A stretch of 64,000 bases of DNA, from the NCBI RefSeq assembly GCF_958298935.1, contig NC_084922.1:4280501-4344500 (forward strand), in the 5' to 3' direction. Shown piece after piece: positions 32,512 through 45,370 of the stretch. Numbering within the stretch: the first letter of the stretch is position 1; each line of letters starts with the position of its first letter. The notes beneath the pieces were generated by a model. It had not been told where the DNA came from. It was given only the letters and a program-made list of their open reading frames with translations, and did no database searches. Source of the stretch: Phragmites australis. Taxonomy: Eukaryota; Streptophyta; Magnoliopsida; Poales; Poaceae. A program made the translations under genes and the position numbers.

Positions 32512-32950
32512 GTCTTCTATCCTTTTGCTTAGCCTTGGGGGTGTCTTTGTTTGCTATTCTTGCGGAGACCCCACCCAATCCATCAGTGGTTCGATTCGAT
32601 TCGGTTCTATTATATTATTCTTCAGCTCAAGATCACGCTCAGTGGAGCCTATTACCCTAAACTAGTGGGAGCACTACAAATATCAGCCAGTTTATTTTAC
32701 ATATTCTTCTTGGTTTTATTAGCCCGCGGGTGAACAACAACTTGATTTGAGATGTTCAAGTATACTGGTTAGTCAATGCCTTGCGTTTGTAATGTTGCTA
32801 AAGATGCTCTTGTCTCACACATACAGGTGACCCAGAAGGGGTGGCAGCCATGCCCAAGGTCAAGAATCCACATGTTTTCTTGAACATATCGATCAGCGGA
32901 CAAAGCGACGAGAGGATAATGTTCGAGGTTGTAAAGCTTGCGGCAGCATG
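32000..32950 (+). pseudogene. Cyclophilin (PPIase) 5' gene fragment
   Basis: At 32849-32946, after a plausible acceptor (ACAG at 32822-32825), the frame reads MPKVKNPHVFLNISISGQSDERIMFEV. This matches the start of plant multi-domain cyclophilins (K-NP-VFLDVSI...ERMVFELF). It then diverges, and the catalytic core (FHR, GDFT and so on) is absent. Upstream, 32000-32390 with a donor-like GTAAGATTTT at 32390 looks like a 5' leader exon, and the (CT)n-bearing stretch 32391-32825 looks like its intron. A 5' gene piece captured or left behind is the simplest reading. No product is expected. Confidence 0.6.
32446..32509. repeat. (CT)n microsatellite
   Basis: About 64 bases of uninterrupted CT, in the presumed intron of the cyclophilin fragment. 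Confidence 0.95.
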
Positions 32951-33214
32951 CTTGGTCTTACATTCTTTACCATTTGATGAACAATAGTTGTTTCTTCCCT
33001 CAAGGACATGAGTGACATGCACCTGAATAGCGTTCGGCTTTGGTTTGCAACTCTTTGCTAATGTAGTCCCGAAAACTGTGGAGAACTTTTGAGCTCTTTG
33101 TACTGGTAATTTTTGATTCCTTGCTGTGAGATAGAGTGTGTGATGTATGAGTTGTTGCTACAACATATGTTTGCAATATGCAAACTCTCAACCTTAGTAA
33201 TGGATAGTCTGTGA

Positions 33215-33402
33215 TGTCAATGTTGTCAAAGAGTTGGATTATTTTTACCATGTTGTTCTTATCATGGTAGATTATCATTGGTATTGCTTCATTAGCTCAG
33301 GCTTCTTCTGTCAATGTTGTCAAAGAGTTGGATTATTTTTACCATGTTGTTCTTATCATGGTAGATTATCATTGGTATTGCTTCATTAGCTCAGGCTTCT
33401 TC
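33215..33402. repeat. 94-bp exact tandem duplication
   Basis: The unit starting TGTCAATGTTGTCAAAGAG occurs at 33215-33308 and again at 33309-33402, apparently without differences. A recent slippage or unequal exchange event, 270 bp beyond the cyclophilin fragment. Confidence 0.9.
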
Positions 33403-33779
33403 TTCCAACTGACTTCTTGCTGCAGTGTATTTTATAAACTCAACGTTGCATGCTATTAATGACTGCTATTAAGCTTTTGATGAAGTTTTATTGAAGTTCT
33501 ATTGAACTATTGCAGCACTATTGGCAACTAAAACTGAGACATTCTCTTTGAAAATGCAAATCCTCTCCCTGGTGGTGATGCAAATGGAGGAGGAAGAAGA
33601 CCCTCATGAGCTGATTGTAATTTTACTTTTGTTTAAGGGTTTTTCTATAAAAATAGTTGTACAAACTTCAAAAAAAAAACAATTAATGAAATGCAAGTTC
33701 TTGCCCCTTTCGGGGCGTTTTGCCTTTAAAAAAAGTATGGATCACAATTTTATTTTATTTTTTTTATTTTTGTCTTATT

Positions 33780-33985
33780 ACAAACGGTTCTAAATTTAGA
33801 ATCGTTTGTACTAATCATTATTACAGATAGTTCTAGTTTAGAACCGTCTGTACTAATAATTAGTACATATGGTTTTAAAATCATCTATACAAATCTAATT
33901 TGTACAAAGTCTTTTCCATAGACAGTTCGAAAAAGCGTCGCATATGGGGTTTTCTAACCGTCTGTATAAATGATTTCTCTAATAT
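33780..33985. mobile_element. CACTA-like subterminal repeats (remnant)
   Basis: Repeats of (A)ACCGT(C/T)TGTACTAAT and its reverse (ACAAACGGTTCTAAATTTAGAA) recur in both orientations at about 33780, 33812, 33840, 33900 and 33960. Such motifs are typical of subterminal regions of grass CACTA elements. No CACTA terminus or transposase is seen. Confidence 0.45.
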
Positions 33986-36758
33986 TGGTATTTTGTTATG
34001 CCTTGGATGAATTTGTTACATAATGAGTTCCTCTCCCTTTCAAATTCGATCCTCCTCTCTTTATATACTAGGAGGAGAGGAATGCATACAAATAGGTCGT
34101 ACTAAACCTTAAGACTAGCCTAACACTAATGGAGCCAACTACTCCTAACCTACGATGACGAAGGGTAGGCATGTGCGCCCTACTCTGGTCCGCTGGTAAG
34201 GCTTATCCTGTCACCAAGTGCCGCACACTTGCCTATGAGACCATCCCACTTTCTTAACCATCCCGCAAGTCTTGTCCCATCCTCAGAACAGCGTCACGCT
34301 TGCCTGCAAAGTCATCCTATAGCATATAATGCTACAGGATGGGGCACTGCCTCTCTACACCGGTCACAACTTTGCTCGTCGAGAGGATATATCTAAATGC
34401 TATGAGACAGAGCACTGTAACTCTATATGGACCACAACTTTGCTCGTCAAGAGGAGATGTCTGGGAAAGAAAAATGCTTGAGTGGATAATTTTAAATGAG
34501 ATTATACTAGTTAGGTGAGTACCTGCCTCATGACTAGCAAAAGCTGATCACACGGTTTACTTCTTCAATCAAGGGACTGATCGCGTGATAGGATCACGGT
34601 TTTGATAAATATCTACGTACAGGGTGGCACTGTATTTCTTATTCTCTACATCAACAATGATATTCTTGATGATCCCCCAAAGTTAGTAGATGTCAAAGCA
34701 TGTGGTCGTGCATCATGATTTATTCCCGAAGTCCCAAACGGTACATAATTTATGATCTATGGTCCTCCTGCTACGTAAGCATGATGAGATATTGTGGCTG
34801 GTAGCTGCTACAAGGTTTTGGAATTTTAACATCTCTAGATACGTACGCAAGAACCAAGAGCGGTATTTAATTAATGTTAGAGGCTTAAGATTTAAGAATC
34901 TTGCAGATTAGTTCAACCTTTAGGGGATCAAGTGGTTCCAATTTCTTAATTATTAGGATGGCTAGGGAGATATCCGAAGATAAGGGTAATTAACAAATTT
35001 AACTGCTGGTATAAAGATAATATATGGCTCGGAGAGTACACCACTCGATTACGTGAAATGAGCGTAGCTCACTTGGCTAGTAGATATACTATATACTTAC
35101 TAGCAGGGTATCGCCGTTTGAATAATCATTAAATTGAGAAAACAACTAAGAATTTTGCTGCAATGCTGTTGACCGCAGAAAACTTGATTTTAGTCGTGTA
35201 AAAATATCTAGTATATATTGTTCCCCACAAGGTCCGATATTCAGGGAGCGAGAGGAACCCAAGACCCCTATTGGCAGAAAAGATCTTTCGACGTACTCTC
35301 ATGTAAATCTCCTTTCTCTTTTTTTCTAAAAGAAGAATAAGAAGAAAAGGAAGGTAAGGTGGATGTGAAAAAATATCAGCCCCTTCCGTAACTTCACTGT
35401 CTATATATTCTCTCTCAAAAAAAAAAAGTTGGAGTAAAAATATTCTATCCGCGTACAGCCGCGCCAGGACGTAAAACGTCACATCTCCTGATGATTAACT
35501 AGTACTAAGCACACCCTCGTAGGGCCGAGGACTACTAATTTTACTGTAAGTAAAAATAATAATTACCTGCATGCCACAACCGTACCAGCATTATTAACGA
35601 CAAGGTAGAGGAAAAATTTGCGTATTGCGCACAGTAAGTCAGTAACTAATAAAACAGTGGACGGTGCGGCGTAACGGAGACCGTCGGCGGCCAGTTAACT
35701 GAGCGGCGAGCTGCCGTTATGTTGAGCTAGACTGGTAGAGTTTGGCTCGCGTGGGCGTCAAGCCAAAGAGAGGAAAAGCAGATATGCCTTCCCTTGGCTT
35801 TCTCTTGCTTTAGAGCTAATCCGTCCATCCATCATGATGCCTCGTCTGACTCCAAAGATGAAAATTATACTACTAATAGATACTAAATAATGATAATCTC
35901 ATTGATGGCTGCCTATCCAATGCAAGTCTTGATCGGTTAATCCAAGGCTTTCTTTCTTTTTGTCTGCCTTTCTTTCTTTGTCTCATTTTTGTCATTGATG
36001 ACTAAGAGTATCTTCAACAATATAGTCAATTATATCTAACTTCCGTTAGAACGTTGAGCCATGTCTTAATTTCCTAATTTGTGAATATTGTACGAGTTCA
36101 TCGGCTAGCATTTTTCCGTTATGCGCGAGGTAATCACCTAGGGGGTGATTGGTTACTGGATCAACCCTATCCTGACCCGATGTAAATATATATTCATGTT
36201 GTGAAGCTCGTTAGTTGAGCCCACAAGTTAGAAGATTCGGACACTAATTATACAACCTGTAATCAATTATAATCTCAGTATATTTAATCTCTCGTTCATG
36301 TTTAGAAACTCTATTTAATTTGTCTAAACATATACAATTAACAAATTATTCTTCTTTTTAGTAAATAAAAAAAGATACGGGAAAAATAAAGAAGACATAG
36401 TGAGAAACAAAAGGTACGATTAATTGCCTATATAAACTGTATACGTAGGCTGATGTAAAGCAGATTTAACAGAGTTATATTTATTAAAAATAAGAGTGTT
36501 TTGTTGAATATATCTGCCTAGATAGACTGATCTGAATTTTTGTTTGGTTAATCGAATCTGAAGTCGTATAAATGGATATAAGAGTTGGTTGTACGTACGG
36601 AAAAGATTTTATAATATTAACAAATAGGTTTGTCTTTACGAGCGTAGGAAAAGGTTATAAATATACGTTTACAATCGTCGAATCAGACTATAATAAAATA
36701 TAGAAGTAACCAAACATATTTTTTATAGTATCATCGAATTAGATTGTTTTTGTATGGA
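33986..36758. other. Intergenic region without a supported gene
   Basis: No domain-bearing ORF. There is a weak internal repeat CACAACTTTGCTCGTC(G/A)AGAGGA at about 34365 and 34434. Nothing else recognised. Confidence 0.4.
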
Positions 36759-37350
36759 CAACCAATCAGACCCAAAGCAAGCGAACGAACGGCGTCCAGG
36801 AAATAAAGCAGAGGGGGCCGTTATGTCCGAAGGCCGTAACCTTGCTTTGGTATGCGCAACCAATCAGACCCAAAGTAGACGAACGAACGGCGTCGAGGGA
36901 ATAAGGTTCCGTTTGTTTCAGCTCAGGATTATAATAAGCGGCTTATAGATGGTGGATTATAATAAGTTGGATTATGATAAGCTGGAGGAAAATAAGTTAT
37001 GAGTTATTTGGCAAACTAGATTATTGAAATCTGGATTATTGACAAAAGTCTGTAATGTTCTCAATAGGGGCGGGGATTCAGGTGTAAGGTGGGGGGAGTG
37101 GTATTGATGGGTAATTTTCTTTAAATTTGATGGGTAGTATAGTAAATACCAAAATAAACTAAAATAAACTCATTTTTACCGCTTATGAGATTATTATAAT
37201 CTAAACTTCAATTTAATAATAATCTGAACAAATAAACTAACTGTTTATTTGAACTTAAAATAAATAAGTTAGTTTATTATAATTTTGAGCTCTAACAAAC
37301 AGAGCCAGCAGAGCGGCCGTGACGTCCGGAGGCCGTCACCGAGCTGGCAT
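36759..37350. repeat. 98-bp tandem duplication, second copy interrupted by a MITE
   Basis: Copy 1 is 36759-36856. Copy 2 starts at 36857 with the same CAACCAATCAGACCCAAAG. After GGGAATAA (36904) the MITE intervenes, and copy 2 resumes at 37307 with AGCAGAGCGGCCGT, matching AGCAGAGGGGGCCGT of copy 1. Confidence 0.8.
36905..37306. mobile_element. MITE with 20-bp terminal inverted repeats (402 bp)
   Basis: The left end GGTTCCGTTTGTTTCAGCTC pairs with the right end, reversed, GGCTCTGTTTGTTAGAGCTC. The interior is AT-rich with repeated GGATTATAATAAG. This looks like a grass hAT- or PIF-type MITE. Copy 1 of the surrounding tandem duplication serves as the empty site and shows no obvious target duplication. 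Confidence 0.75.
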
Positions 37351-39125
37351 CGGCGCTTTGCTTACCTGCGGGGGCCAACTGTCGGCCAACACCTGTCCGG
37401 GTGCGTGCGTTCGACCCCACGGCACGCATAGACGCATAGTCGCATGCCGTCGGGTGGGCCCCGCCTGTTGCCGTTCTACCATCTTACTAGTTCCGGCACA
37501 AGTCATGCTGCGGGCTCAAGTCGGTGCGCAACACGGCGAGTGGCACATTGGGCAGTGCCGTTGCGCTCGGATCCACGCATGAAGGGGCTCATGGCGTCCA
37601 GACCTGACCCTGTACTCGCCGGATTCGTGCAGGGACCGAGAGCCGCCGCCGCCCATATTGTCCATGCTTCCTGATGAATTTGTGTTAGTCATACGTACAA
37701 AATAGAGGAAAAAAGAGGGCCGATCCAAACCATGGAATGAGTGAATGACTTTGTCCGAAGATTTTTGTGAGATTTCAATGTAATAAACATATGAACAGAA
37801 TTTTGGTGTACATTTATTTATATGCACGTGATGCAGTCGCGCGCATGGTGTTATTCGGTTGATATCATTTTGAATTTATGTCAGGCTGTCCCCATCCCCT
37901 CTCTCTCGTGTACAACCCCAAAAAAATTGAAATACAATCAAATACATGAGGGTACACGAATCTCGATGATAGTGGAGCTGAGCAGCACCGTCCAGATTAC
38001 TGGAACACCCGAACATGAATGCTTTTCTGCATTCGATGGCCTCCGTTTCAGTCTCGCCTGGATTCGATACTTCCAGGGCTCTTTTCAAGGTATGAATGAT
38101 AAGGCATAGGAATAGAAAAAATACATAATTTCGGTAAGCATATAGTCTGTAGGTGTAAAACAGATGATGTAAAATATCGTAGAAATGATTGTTTGGATGG
38201 AACGCAAAAAGAACATTAGAATTTGAGAAGAAAGATTTTATATTACCTGTGGATTAACTAACAGCTTATAGCAGTAATAAAACAATCACTTGTTACACTT
38301 GCAGGTGGGCCCAACAGCCCTAAACGACCTATCCTCTCCCCTAACGCATCATCTCCTTCCTCTTGCCGTTTCTGTACACAACACCCAAGCTCTATTCCCA
38401 AATTGACTGCAAGGCTGCAGGTACATGATGTCCAGCTGCATCGATGGATTAATACTAATGGCAGCTAGGAGCCTTGCATTAGCAGCAGCGATGCTTTATT
38501 TGCCTCGATCCTATGCGAACGGAAGAGAAAAAAGAGGTCAGACTGGATGCTTCTTTCACTATGATTTTCCTATGAAATGGATAGCGTAGGAATTTTTTTC
38601 TCCAATTTTCCAATGCTCCAATCCTCCAATCCAAAGGGATGAACATTGCTCATTCCTATAGAAAATGGAATCCTCCATTTTTCCTTCAAAAATCCTCAAA
38701 TCCAAAGGAGGGCTTAACTGGCTAGATGCACGGTTACGATTTTGGTTTGAAATTTGCTCCAAATCATGTTTGCCTCCATTTCTTTCACCAGTAGCCAATT
38801 TCTTACTATATTTTAAACACAAACACGGTCGTATATATGCTAAATGGTCCACATAAAGCTTTTGGACCGAATAAACCACAAGCAATTTGCGGCATATATC
38901 TAATAGTAGTAGTACAAAGGCACTAGCCGCAACATAGCACTGCAGATATAACAAGTTTTTGTTAAGCTCGATTTCGTTGCTTATCATGCAAGGATGCCTG
39001 TTTATATATAGAGAGAGTAGCACTAACTGTTCGTGCACGTTGTTTTCAGTGAAAAACGATGATCGATCAAGAGAAAAGTAATCACAATTAATTGGGCAAC
39101 TGTGTATACAGAATAACCAATCAAC
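37351..39125. other. Intergenic region without a supported gene
   Basis: 37310-37670 is GC-rich with overlapping ORFs but no known domain. 38530-38720 has a MITE-like flavour, with inverted TCCAATCC/GGATTGGA-like and AAATCCTC motifs. No gene is supported. Confidence 0.4.
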
Positions 39126-39139
39126 TGAGTGGACAAATC

Positions 39140-39160
39140 AGGTGTGCGTGTGTGTGTGTG

Positions 39161-39191
<31 letters not shown>

Positions 39192-39236
39192 AAAATAGTA
39201 CTACTTTGTGTGTGTGTGTATATATATATATATATG
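39140..39236. repeat. (GT)n(AT)n microsatellites
   Basis: Two adjacent GT runs, each with a TA run, separated by TAAAATAGTACTACTT. Confidence 0.9.
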
Positions 39237-39654
39237 GCAAGTTTATTTTGTGTGTAGGTGCGGAATAGATCTACGTTGCGCCATTGCGGTTGGGAAGCCC
39301 CGGTGGTGGTCTTGACGTAGTTGCAGGCGGCGACGCGGTCTGCCCCTACAGAGGTGTCACGGGTGGCCGCCAGCATTGCGATGAGCAGAACGGTGAGGGA
39401 GGCGCCACTGGCCGATTTGTTGCTCTTCGTCTTGGAGCGAGAGCGAAGACGTACGCATGGGAGTGAGTGGTACGAGGTCGTGTGTGCGCTCTATGTAGCA
39501 TTATTTAGGTTGACGTCTTGATGTGAGTGGTGGGGAGCTTTTTTTCCCTTTTTTTATCCAGTTACAACATGATAGATATCTCAGTTATGATTTGTGCTAT
39601 ACTGTAGTTACAACTTGTGCCTAGACGTAATTGCATTACCTTTGTGCCACCCTC

Positions 39655-40050
39655 AAGTTACGATTAAAAAATAATAATCAGTTACGACGGTACAGATAGT
39701 TGAGTTACGATCACATAATAGAAAGTATATAATTACGACTAGATTAGGTACCAAGTTATAATCATATGTATTTGTAGTAACTAATTTATCTTTTAGATCG
39801 TACTATACTATTTTTTATCATAATTGGAGATGTACACAGAGGTAAACAACTTACAATTACATGACAAAAGGTATATAATTACGACTATAGAAGGATTGAG
39901 TTACAACCATATATATTTATAGTAACTGACATATCTTTCAGATCATAACTATACTGTTTTTGAGATCATAACTGTGAATGTGTGCAGAGGTGAACAAGTT
40001 ACGTTCACATAAAAAAAACATAATTACAATAAAAGAAGGTACCAAGTTAT
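39655..40050. repeat. Diverged tandem repeat, about 145 bp unit
   Basis: TAATTACGACTA and AAGTTA(T/C)(A/G)A recur at about 39729, 39876 and 40020 with a matching order of motifs between (GTTACAACCATAT, TATCTTT(T/C)AGATC, AGAGGT(A/G)AACAA). About two and a half units. Confidence 0.65.
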
Positions 40051-40098
40051 GACCAACTGAAGGGTGACGTAACAATGAACTAAAATGCGCCTAGACAC

Positions 40099-40100
<2 letters not shown>

Positions 40101-40151
<51 letters not shown>
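40101..40151. repeat. (AT)n microsatellite
   Basis: About 50 bases of uninterrupted AT. Confidence 0.95.
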
Positions 40152-40153
<2 letters not shown>

Positions 40154-40829
40154 GCTTGCCCTTTTCTTTAAGCCTAGAGATGAGTGTTGCAAGGTGCTGT
40201 AACATAGAGAGGGGATCAAGGAGTGATTCAACCGTGTATCAAAAGGTACGCCGATGTCTTGGAGTCTTTGTGACTCGCCGATAACTTGTTGATCCTCTGA
40301 CTCGGTGTGGAGCGGCGGCCAAAAGATTGTGCAGAAATGCGGAGACTCTTGTCTTTGTGACTAAAGCTTTGAAGTGAAGACGATGTACAAGTGAACGGAA
40401 GAGAGTCTTAGTAGTGAGATATTGGCTTGGTGGCTCATCTAGCTTAAGACCTTGTCTTAGTGGTCTGGTGGCTCAAGAGTCGTGACCAGAAGAGTCTTGG
40501 TGATCGGGAGCATATCCTTTGTGAAGCTACAACATAGACTGGGGGTGGCTTGTGTGTCACCAATACCACGGGATAAAAATCTCTTATGCTGAGTTTATCT
40601 CTCTACCTTATTTATGTTTCTGCATTTACATACTTGTAATTTACCTTGCTAGAGTAGGTTGCAATTCTCTTTAGCGGTAGGGTAGACACATTAGATAAAT
40701 ATAGAGCACGTTTAGATAGAATTTGAGATAGATTTATCTTGTAATTTTTTTTGAACTATTAATTTTTAAGTGTCCTAATTCACCCCCTTTTAGTACGTCA
40801 TTGATCCCTAGACCACTTTCTTTCCACAT

Positions 40830-41069
40830 CAGGCCATGCAATAGGGTTGTTTGTGCTATCATGCAACACGTCCAACGAATGCAAAAGACCCTTGTTACGG
40901 TCTGAGATGATGCAGACTAGTTCTGTATTGCCAACAACTTGTATCGTCACCAAGGTGAGGAACCACAACTAGCTATCATTGTTCTCACTCTCAATCATTG
41001 CAAAGGCAAGAGAAATGATCTGATTATTTATATTCTCGTCATCGTTGTCATAAGGGTACCATAGTACTT
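40830..41069 (-). pseudogene. Second MULE transposase fragment
   Basis: Leftward reading gives NNQIISLAFAMIESENNDS, a stop, LWFLTLVTIQVVGNTELVCI then ISDRNKGLLHSL and NPIAWPD. This is the catalytic-domain region of a MuDR-like transposase, with the ISDR motif kept. It is cut on the right by the LTR fragment at 41070. The other side (41886-42500) still reads as weak MULE-like coding on the same strand. At least one stop and large missing parts; not functional. Confidence 0.7.
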
Positions 41070-41885
41070 GCCACAGCAGAGCGGCAGGCGATATGCCTCG
41101 AGCCCTGCGACGTTATCCCGAGGCGCGCCGGATGATGCGCGATGGGACCCACCGCATTAAATATCCCCACACCTTCCTGCTAGGAAGTGGCAAGGGCTGA
41201 CAGCAGACGTGAGGGGAGTGGTTGGAAGTGACAGGCCATGCTGCCTCTTAAATGCAGCATTGGGCCTCTCACCAATTGACACCTCACCGCTGAGCCCTTG
41301 TGGGGACCACCGGCGAAGGACTTTTCAGGTCCTCAGGGAACGGTGAGTGCTTGGGGACTACTGTTCATAGCCCTGAGCACTCTCTCTCGGATATGCCTTT
41401 TCTTGGTTCTCGGGGAACTCGGGCGCTCGGGGGCTACTGTTCATAGCCTCGAGCGCCCTCTCCCGGAACTGTGTCTGCTCGGGTCATCGGGGAACTCGGG
41501 TGCTCGGGGACCACTGTTCATGGCTCCGAGCGCCCTCTCCCGAAATTGTGACTGCTCGGGTCCTCAGGGAACTCGGGTACCCGGGGGCCACTGTTCATGG
41601 CACCGAGCGCCCTCTCCCGGAACTTGGTCTTCTCTGGTCATCGGGGAACTCAAGTATTCGGGGACCACTGTTCATGGCCCTGAGCACCCTCTCCCGGAAC
41701 TTGTACTTCTCGAGTCATCGGGGAACTCAGGTACTCAGGGACCACTGTTCATGGCCCCGAGCACCTTCTCCCCGAATTTGGTCTTCTCGGACCTCAGGGA
41801 GATAATCCCCGAGGGAGAGCGCCACGTGGCACTCTGCTGTCCTGGCCTCAGGACCCGGGGACCCCCGGTTTCCATGTCACCGACA
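41070..41885 (-). mobile_element. Truncated antisense gypsy LTR with hairpin units
   Basis: Reverse-oriented U3 portion, related to 17823-18716 and to the E2 LTR, ending CACCGACA at 41885. It has about six hairpin units (41330-41770). The truncated end at 41070 (CTTGCCACAGCAG) is close to a landmark shared by all these LTRs. It interrupts the second MULE. Confidence 0.7.
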
Positions 41886-44800
41886 GTCGTACTCAACGAC
41901 AGCACAATCCAGTACCTATCACCATGGAAGTACTAGATCCCCGGCACCGGGTCATCGTTGTCAGCAGCTTCTTTATCCCTGCTACCACCGACTTTATCAT
42001 CCATACATCCTGCATCTATCTCAGGAGGGTCCACTCCGGCTCCTGTTGTACCGGAACTGCCCTCCCCGACATGCCATCCCTCTTGTTCATGCATCTCCTA
42101 CTAGCTTGATTCTTCCACCCTAATCACTTCATCACTTTGCATCGGTCGTGACACTATATTTATGTATACCCCCATTTCAAAGTTCTTCTCCAATGTATTG
42201 CGTGAGTACAAAGCTCATACGTTGTTTTTTTCTCATGTCAAACAACGTATAGATAATGACCGAGCTGTTTAGAAGAAGACATGGTCACAAACCCACCATG
42301 ACAACAGTATGAAACTGCTGACTCACACACAAAAGACTCATAATATGTGATTTCAAGCCATCTAGGTCAATAGGTAGCTTAACGTAATATCTATGTACTT
42401 GTAGTTTTGAATTGTTACGAGTCACCTGTGCAAAACAGTGAGATGTTCTCCACAATAAATATGGATAGCCATACCGTATCTGATGATACCAAGGTACATA
42501 TAATAAAATAAGTACTTATATGTATGTACGATACACAACTAATTACGTCCCTCGGTAAATACTATTTAAATTAACAATACAAGTTAAATAGCACTGTACT
42601 TAAAATGCTAAATATTTAAGCAATTAAAAATGCTAATTAAAGCATCAATATTGAATTCAAATGAAATAATTAATATTTATCATTAAATTTGATTATTTAT
42701 TAAACAATAACTAAGTATTAATATACGACTATTGTGATTACGTATTTAGTAAACGCTAAAAGTACTAATAAATATTTACTGAATAATTATTACATAATTA
42801 TTTGATAATCAATAAATACATTCGCAATGCTCACTCTATTTAAATAATCCGTTTAATCATATTACTCTATTTAAACTAAGTGAGTAAGCTAATTAAGCAT
42901 ATTAATTTAATTAAACCAATTAATCTGATTGATTATATAACTCTAATAACTCTAATTAATTTACGTAAATACTCTAATGATACTAACATGCATACAATTA
43001 CACTAAAGAAATAATCTAATTATACTGATTAATAAAATTCATGTTACTAAATTAAATAAATAACCTAATTACATTGACTAATCAATCAATATATGCAAAT
43101 ACTCTAAATACTTTAATTTATCAACTAACAAATGTATTTGAACGAAATCTACTTACTCTAATTATCATTACTAATATAAGTACTAATTATCTACATAATC
43201 TAAGTACTTACTATAACTAAAGTCAGCCCTCTCCTCGTGTTGTTGTTGCTTCTCTCCTCGTGTTACTACTCCTCCTCTCCTTGCACTGCTACTTCTCACT
43301 TCACATTGTTGTTTGTCTTCGCTGCTCCTAATCATTGAACGTTGCTCTTCCTCTCCTTTTATAGCATGCACGTAACGGCCGCGACAAAGTAAAAGTGCAC
43401 CATGTATGCATGCATGTGACACAAAAAAAATTAGTAGCATACGTCGGCGCCAAAAACTCCTCTTGACATGACGCAACGTGACACGTCTGGCCGTATTTCG
43501 CATCTCATGTGCAAAAAATGTGGGGCCAGGGAATTATAGGTGCACAATGTGTCAAAAACTTATTTTCAATAAATAAGATATCATATACACCTGTTAAATT
43601 TATAAAAACGTTATATTATCTATTTTAACAAATACAATAGCATACGATATATATATTGCCATGCATGTTTCGGTGCACGGGAAAGTCATGCTCCGGCTTC
43701 GTTTGGTCGTGCGTCGCATCGTACAGACACTTGACAATATTTGTCACTGCTGTGAAATGCATACTTATAGGGATAGCATATAGTTGCAGTATATGTGGTT
43801 ATTGTCCTCAAGTCGTGTGGCCAATTCAAGTACGTACTTCGGTTCGTTTTTCTTAGCGCAAAGAAAAATGGCACTGTTATTTTATCCCTTCGAGGTGGTT
43901 CCATCACCAGCTTGCGTCGATGCCCTAAATGACAAAAAGAAGAACTAGATTACTCGAAAAAAAACAGAGGTAGTAGATTAAGAGCACAAGGTTGACAGTA
44001 GGCCATTGAAACATGAACGGCTGCATAGAACAGTTGGAGTCTTGGTCGCTTGGGGACCTGAAGGCCAAAAAGGAAATATGGGCTATGTAATACGGGGTTG
44101 TTTAGTTCTCATCCTTAAGAAGCCAGCTAGTATTTGATCATATGAAAATTAAGGTCATGTTAAAATCGGGGCAACCAAAAATCGAGACGGTCATTTTGAG
44201 CATTAAAATCTTATCATGCTTTGCTATAAAAAGAATTTGGCCGGTTAAACTTTCCAGAGTACGGTCAAATTTGATATTTATTTAAACAGAAGCTAAATTT
44301 TCTAGACGTTGCCCAAATTACCTGCTCAGCCCACGTATGTGGCCCACATGAGTTGGCCCATCTCGGCAGGTGCGCTGGTTTTCCATGGCCCACGCCACGA
44401 CCACTCGCCCGCAAGCCCACAGTAGATTCAGCCCGTTCTTGGCAGCCATACGTCCGATGAGGATCGCGCTTCTGGCATTGCCTGCGCTCATGGCGGATGG
44501 GTGCCGGCGAAGGAGCCAGGCCGGTCTGGGGGTTGAGCGGGGCGGCCGTCTCGGGTCCTCAAATTTAGAGACTTATATGTATATATATATTATGTACATC
44601 GATTAAAAATAAATTAAAAAAATTAGATCCGAAGAATTTATATTTAATAATGATCCTATTTTTAATCTCACTTTATCCACACATCCATTCTCACGACTCC
44701 CGGGATGGAGCTCGGCTCCCGTCGCCACCCCTCGTCCGTGCACAGCCACGGCCCTCGCTCTCCGACTTGCTTCCCTCTCGCTCTGGCTCCTGCAGCTCCA

Positions 44801-45370
44801 TCTGGAGAAGCAGGCCGCGTCGGCCGTGTATATGTAGTGGGGACTGGCTACCGATGAGGCACCGCAGGGAGGCTGGAGGGTGCAACCGTGCAATGCAAGG
44901 AGACAAGGAGGAGCAGAGCGTGGCGTGGGAGAGAGAAAAGAAGCTTCCCGGCCGCACTTTTCCACTCGACGATCAAATGCCAAACTCGAGTGCTAGGCTA
45001 GCTGCTTCTCAGGTTACGACACGAGTAGAAATGGACTGCCAGGTACTGGTACTATCTTTTTTTAATAATGGAGTACCATTCAACCAGCTATCACATTCCC
45101 TATATCCCGAGATACACGCAACCGATAGTTATTACACAATATTCCGTTACGACGTAGACTCCATCTATCATGTAGCTAAAAAAAACCTAATAAGAAAACA
45201 AGATCTAACAAATATCAAAAGTGCATTATTAAAGCCTATTCTATTGCTAAACCTCTATATATTTCTAGCAAAGATGTACATGTCTACAAAAGTCGACATG
45301 GATACACATATGCTCTCCCTCCTCCTCCTCCTTCTGCAACAATGCACAAGAAAATCAATGTGTACCCTTG
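41886..45370. other. MULE remainder and AT-rich intergenic sequence
   Basis: 41886-42500 is probable continuation of the MULE. 42540-43200 is very AT-rich, with AATTAA and ACTCTAATTA motifs, like the region beside the first MULE. 43200-45370 has chance ORFs only. I support no gene here. Confidence 0.4.

Noticed and set aside
32024..32665. 213-residue plus ORF
   Set aside because: Composed of a leader-like region and a translated CT microsatellite; no protein signature.
40101..40151. AT run as a matrix-attachment or origin-like site
   Set aside because: A plain dinucleotide microsatellite gives no specific support for such a role.
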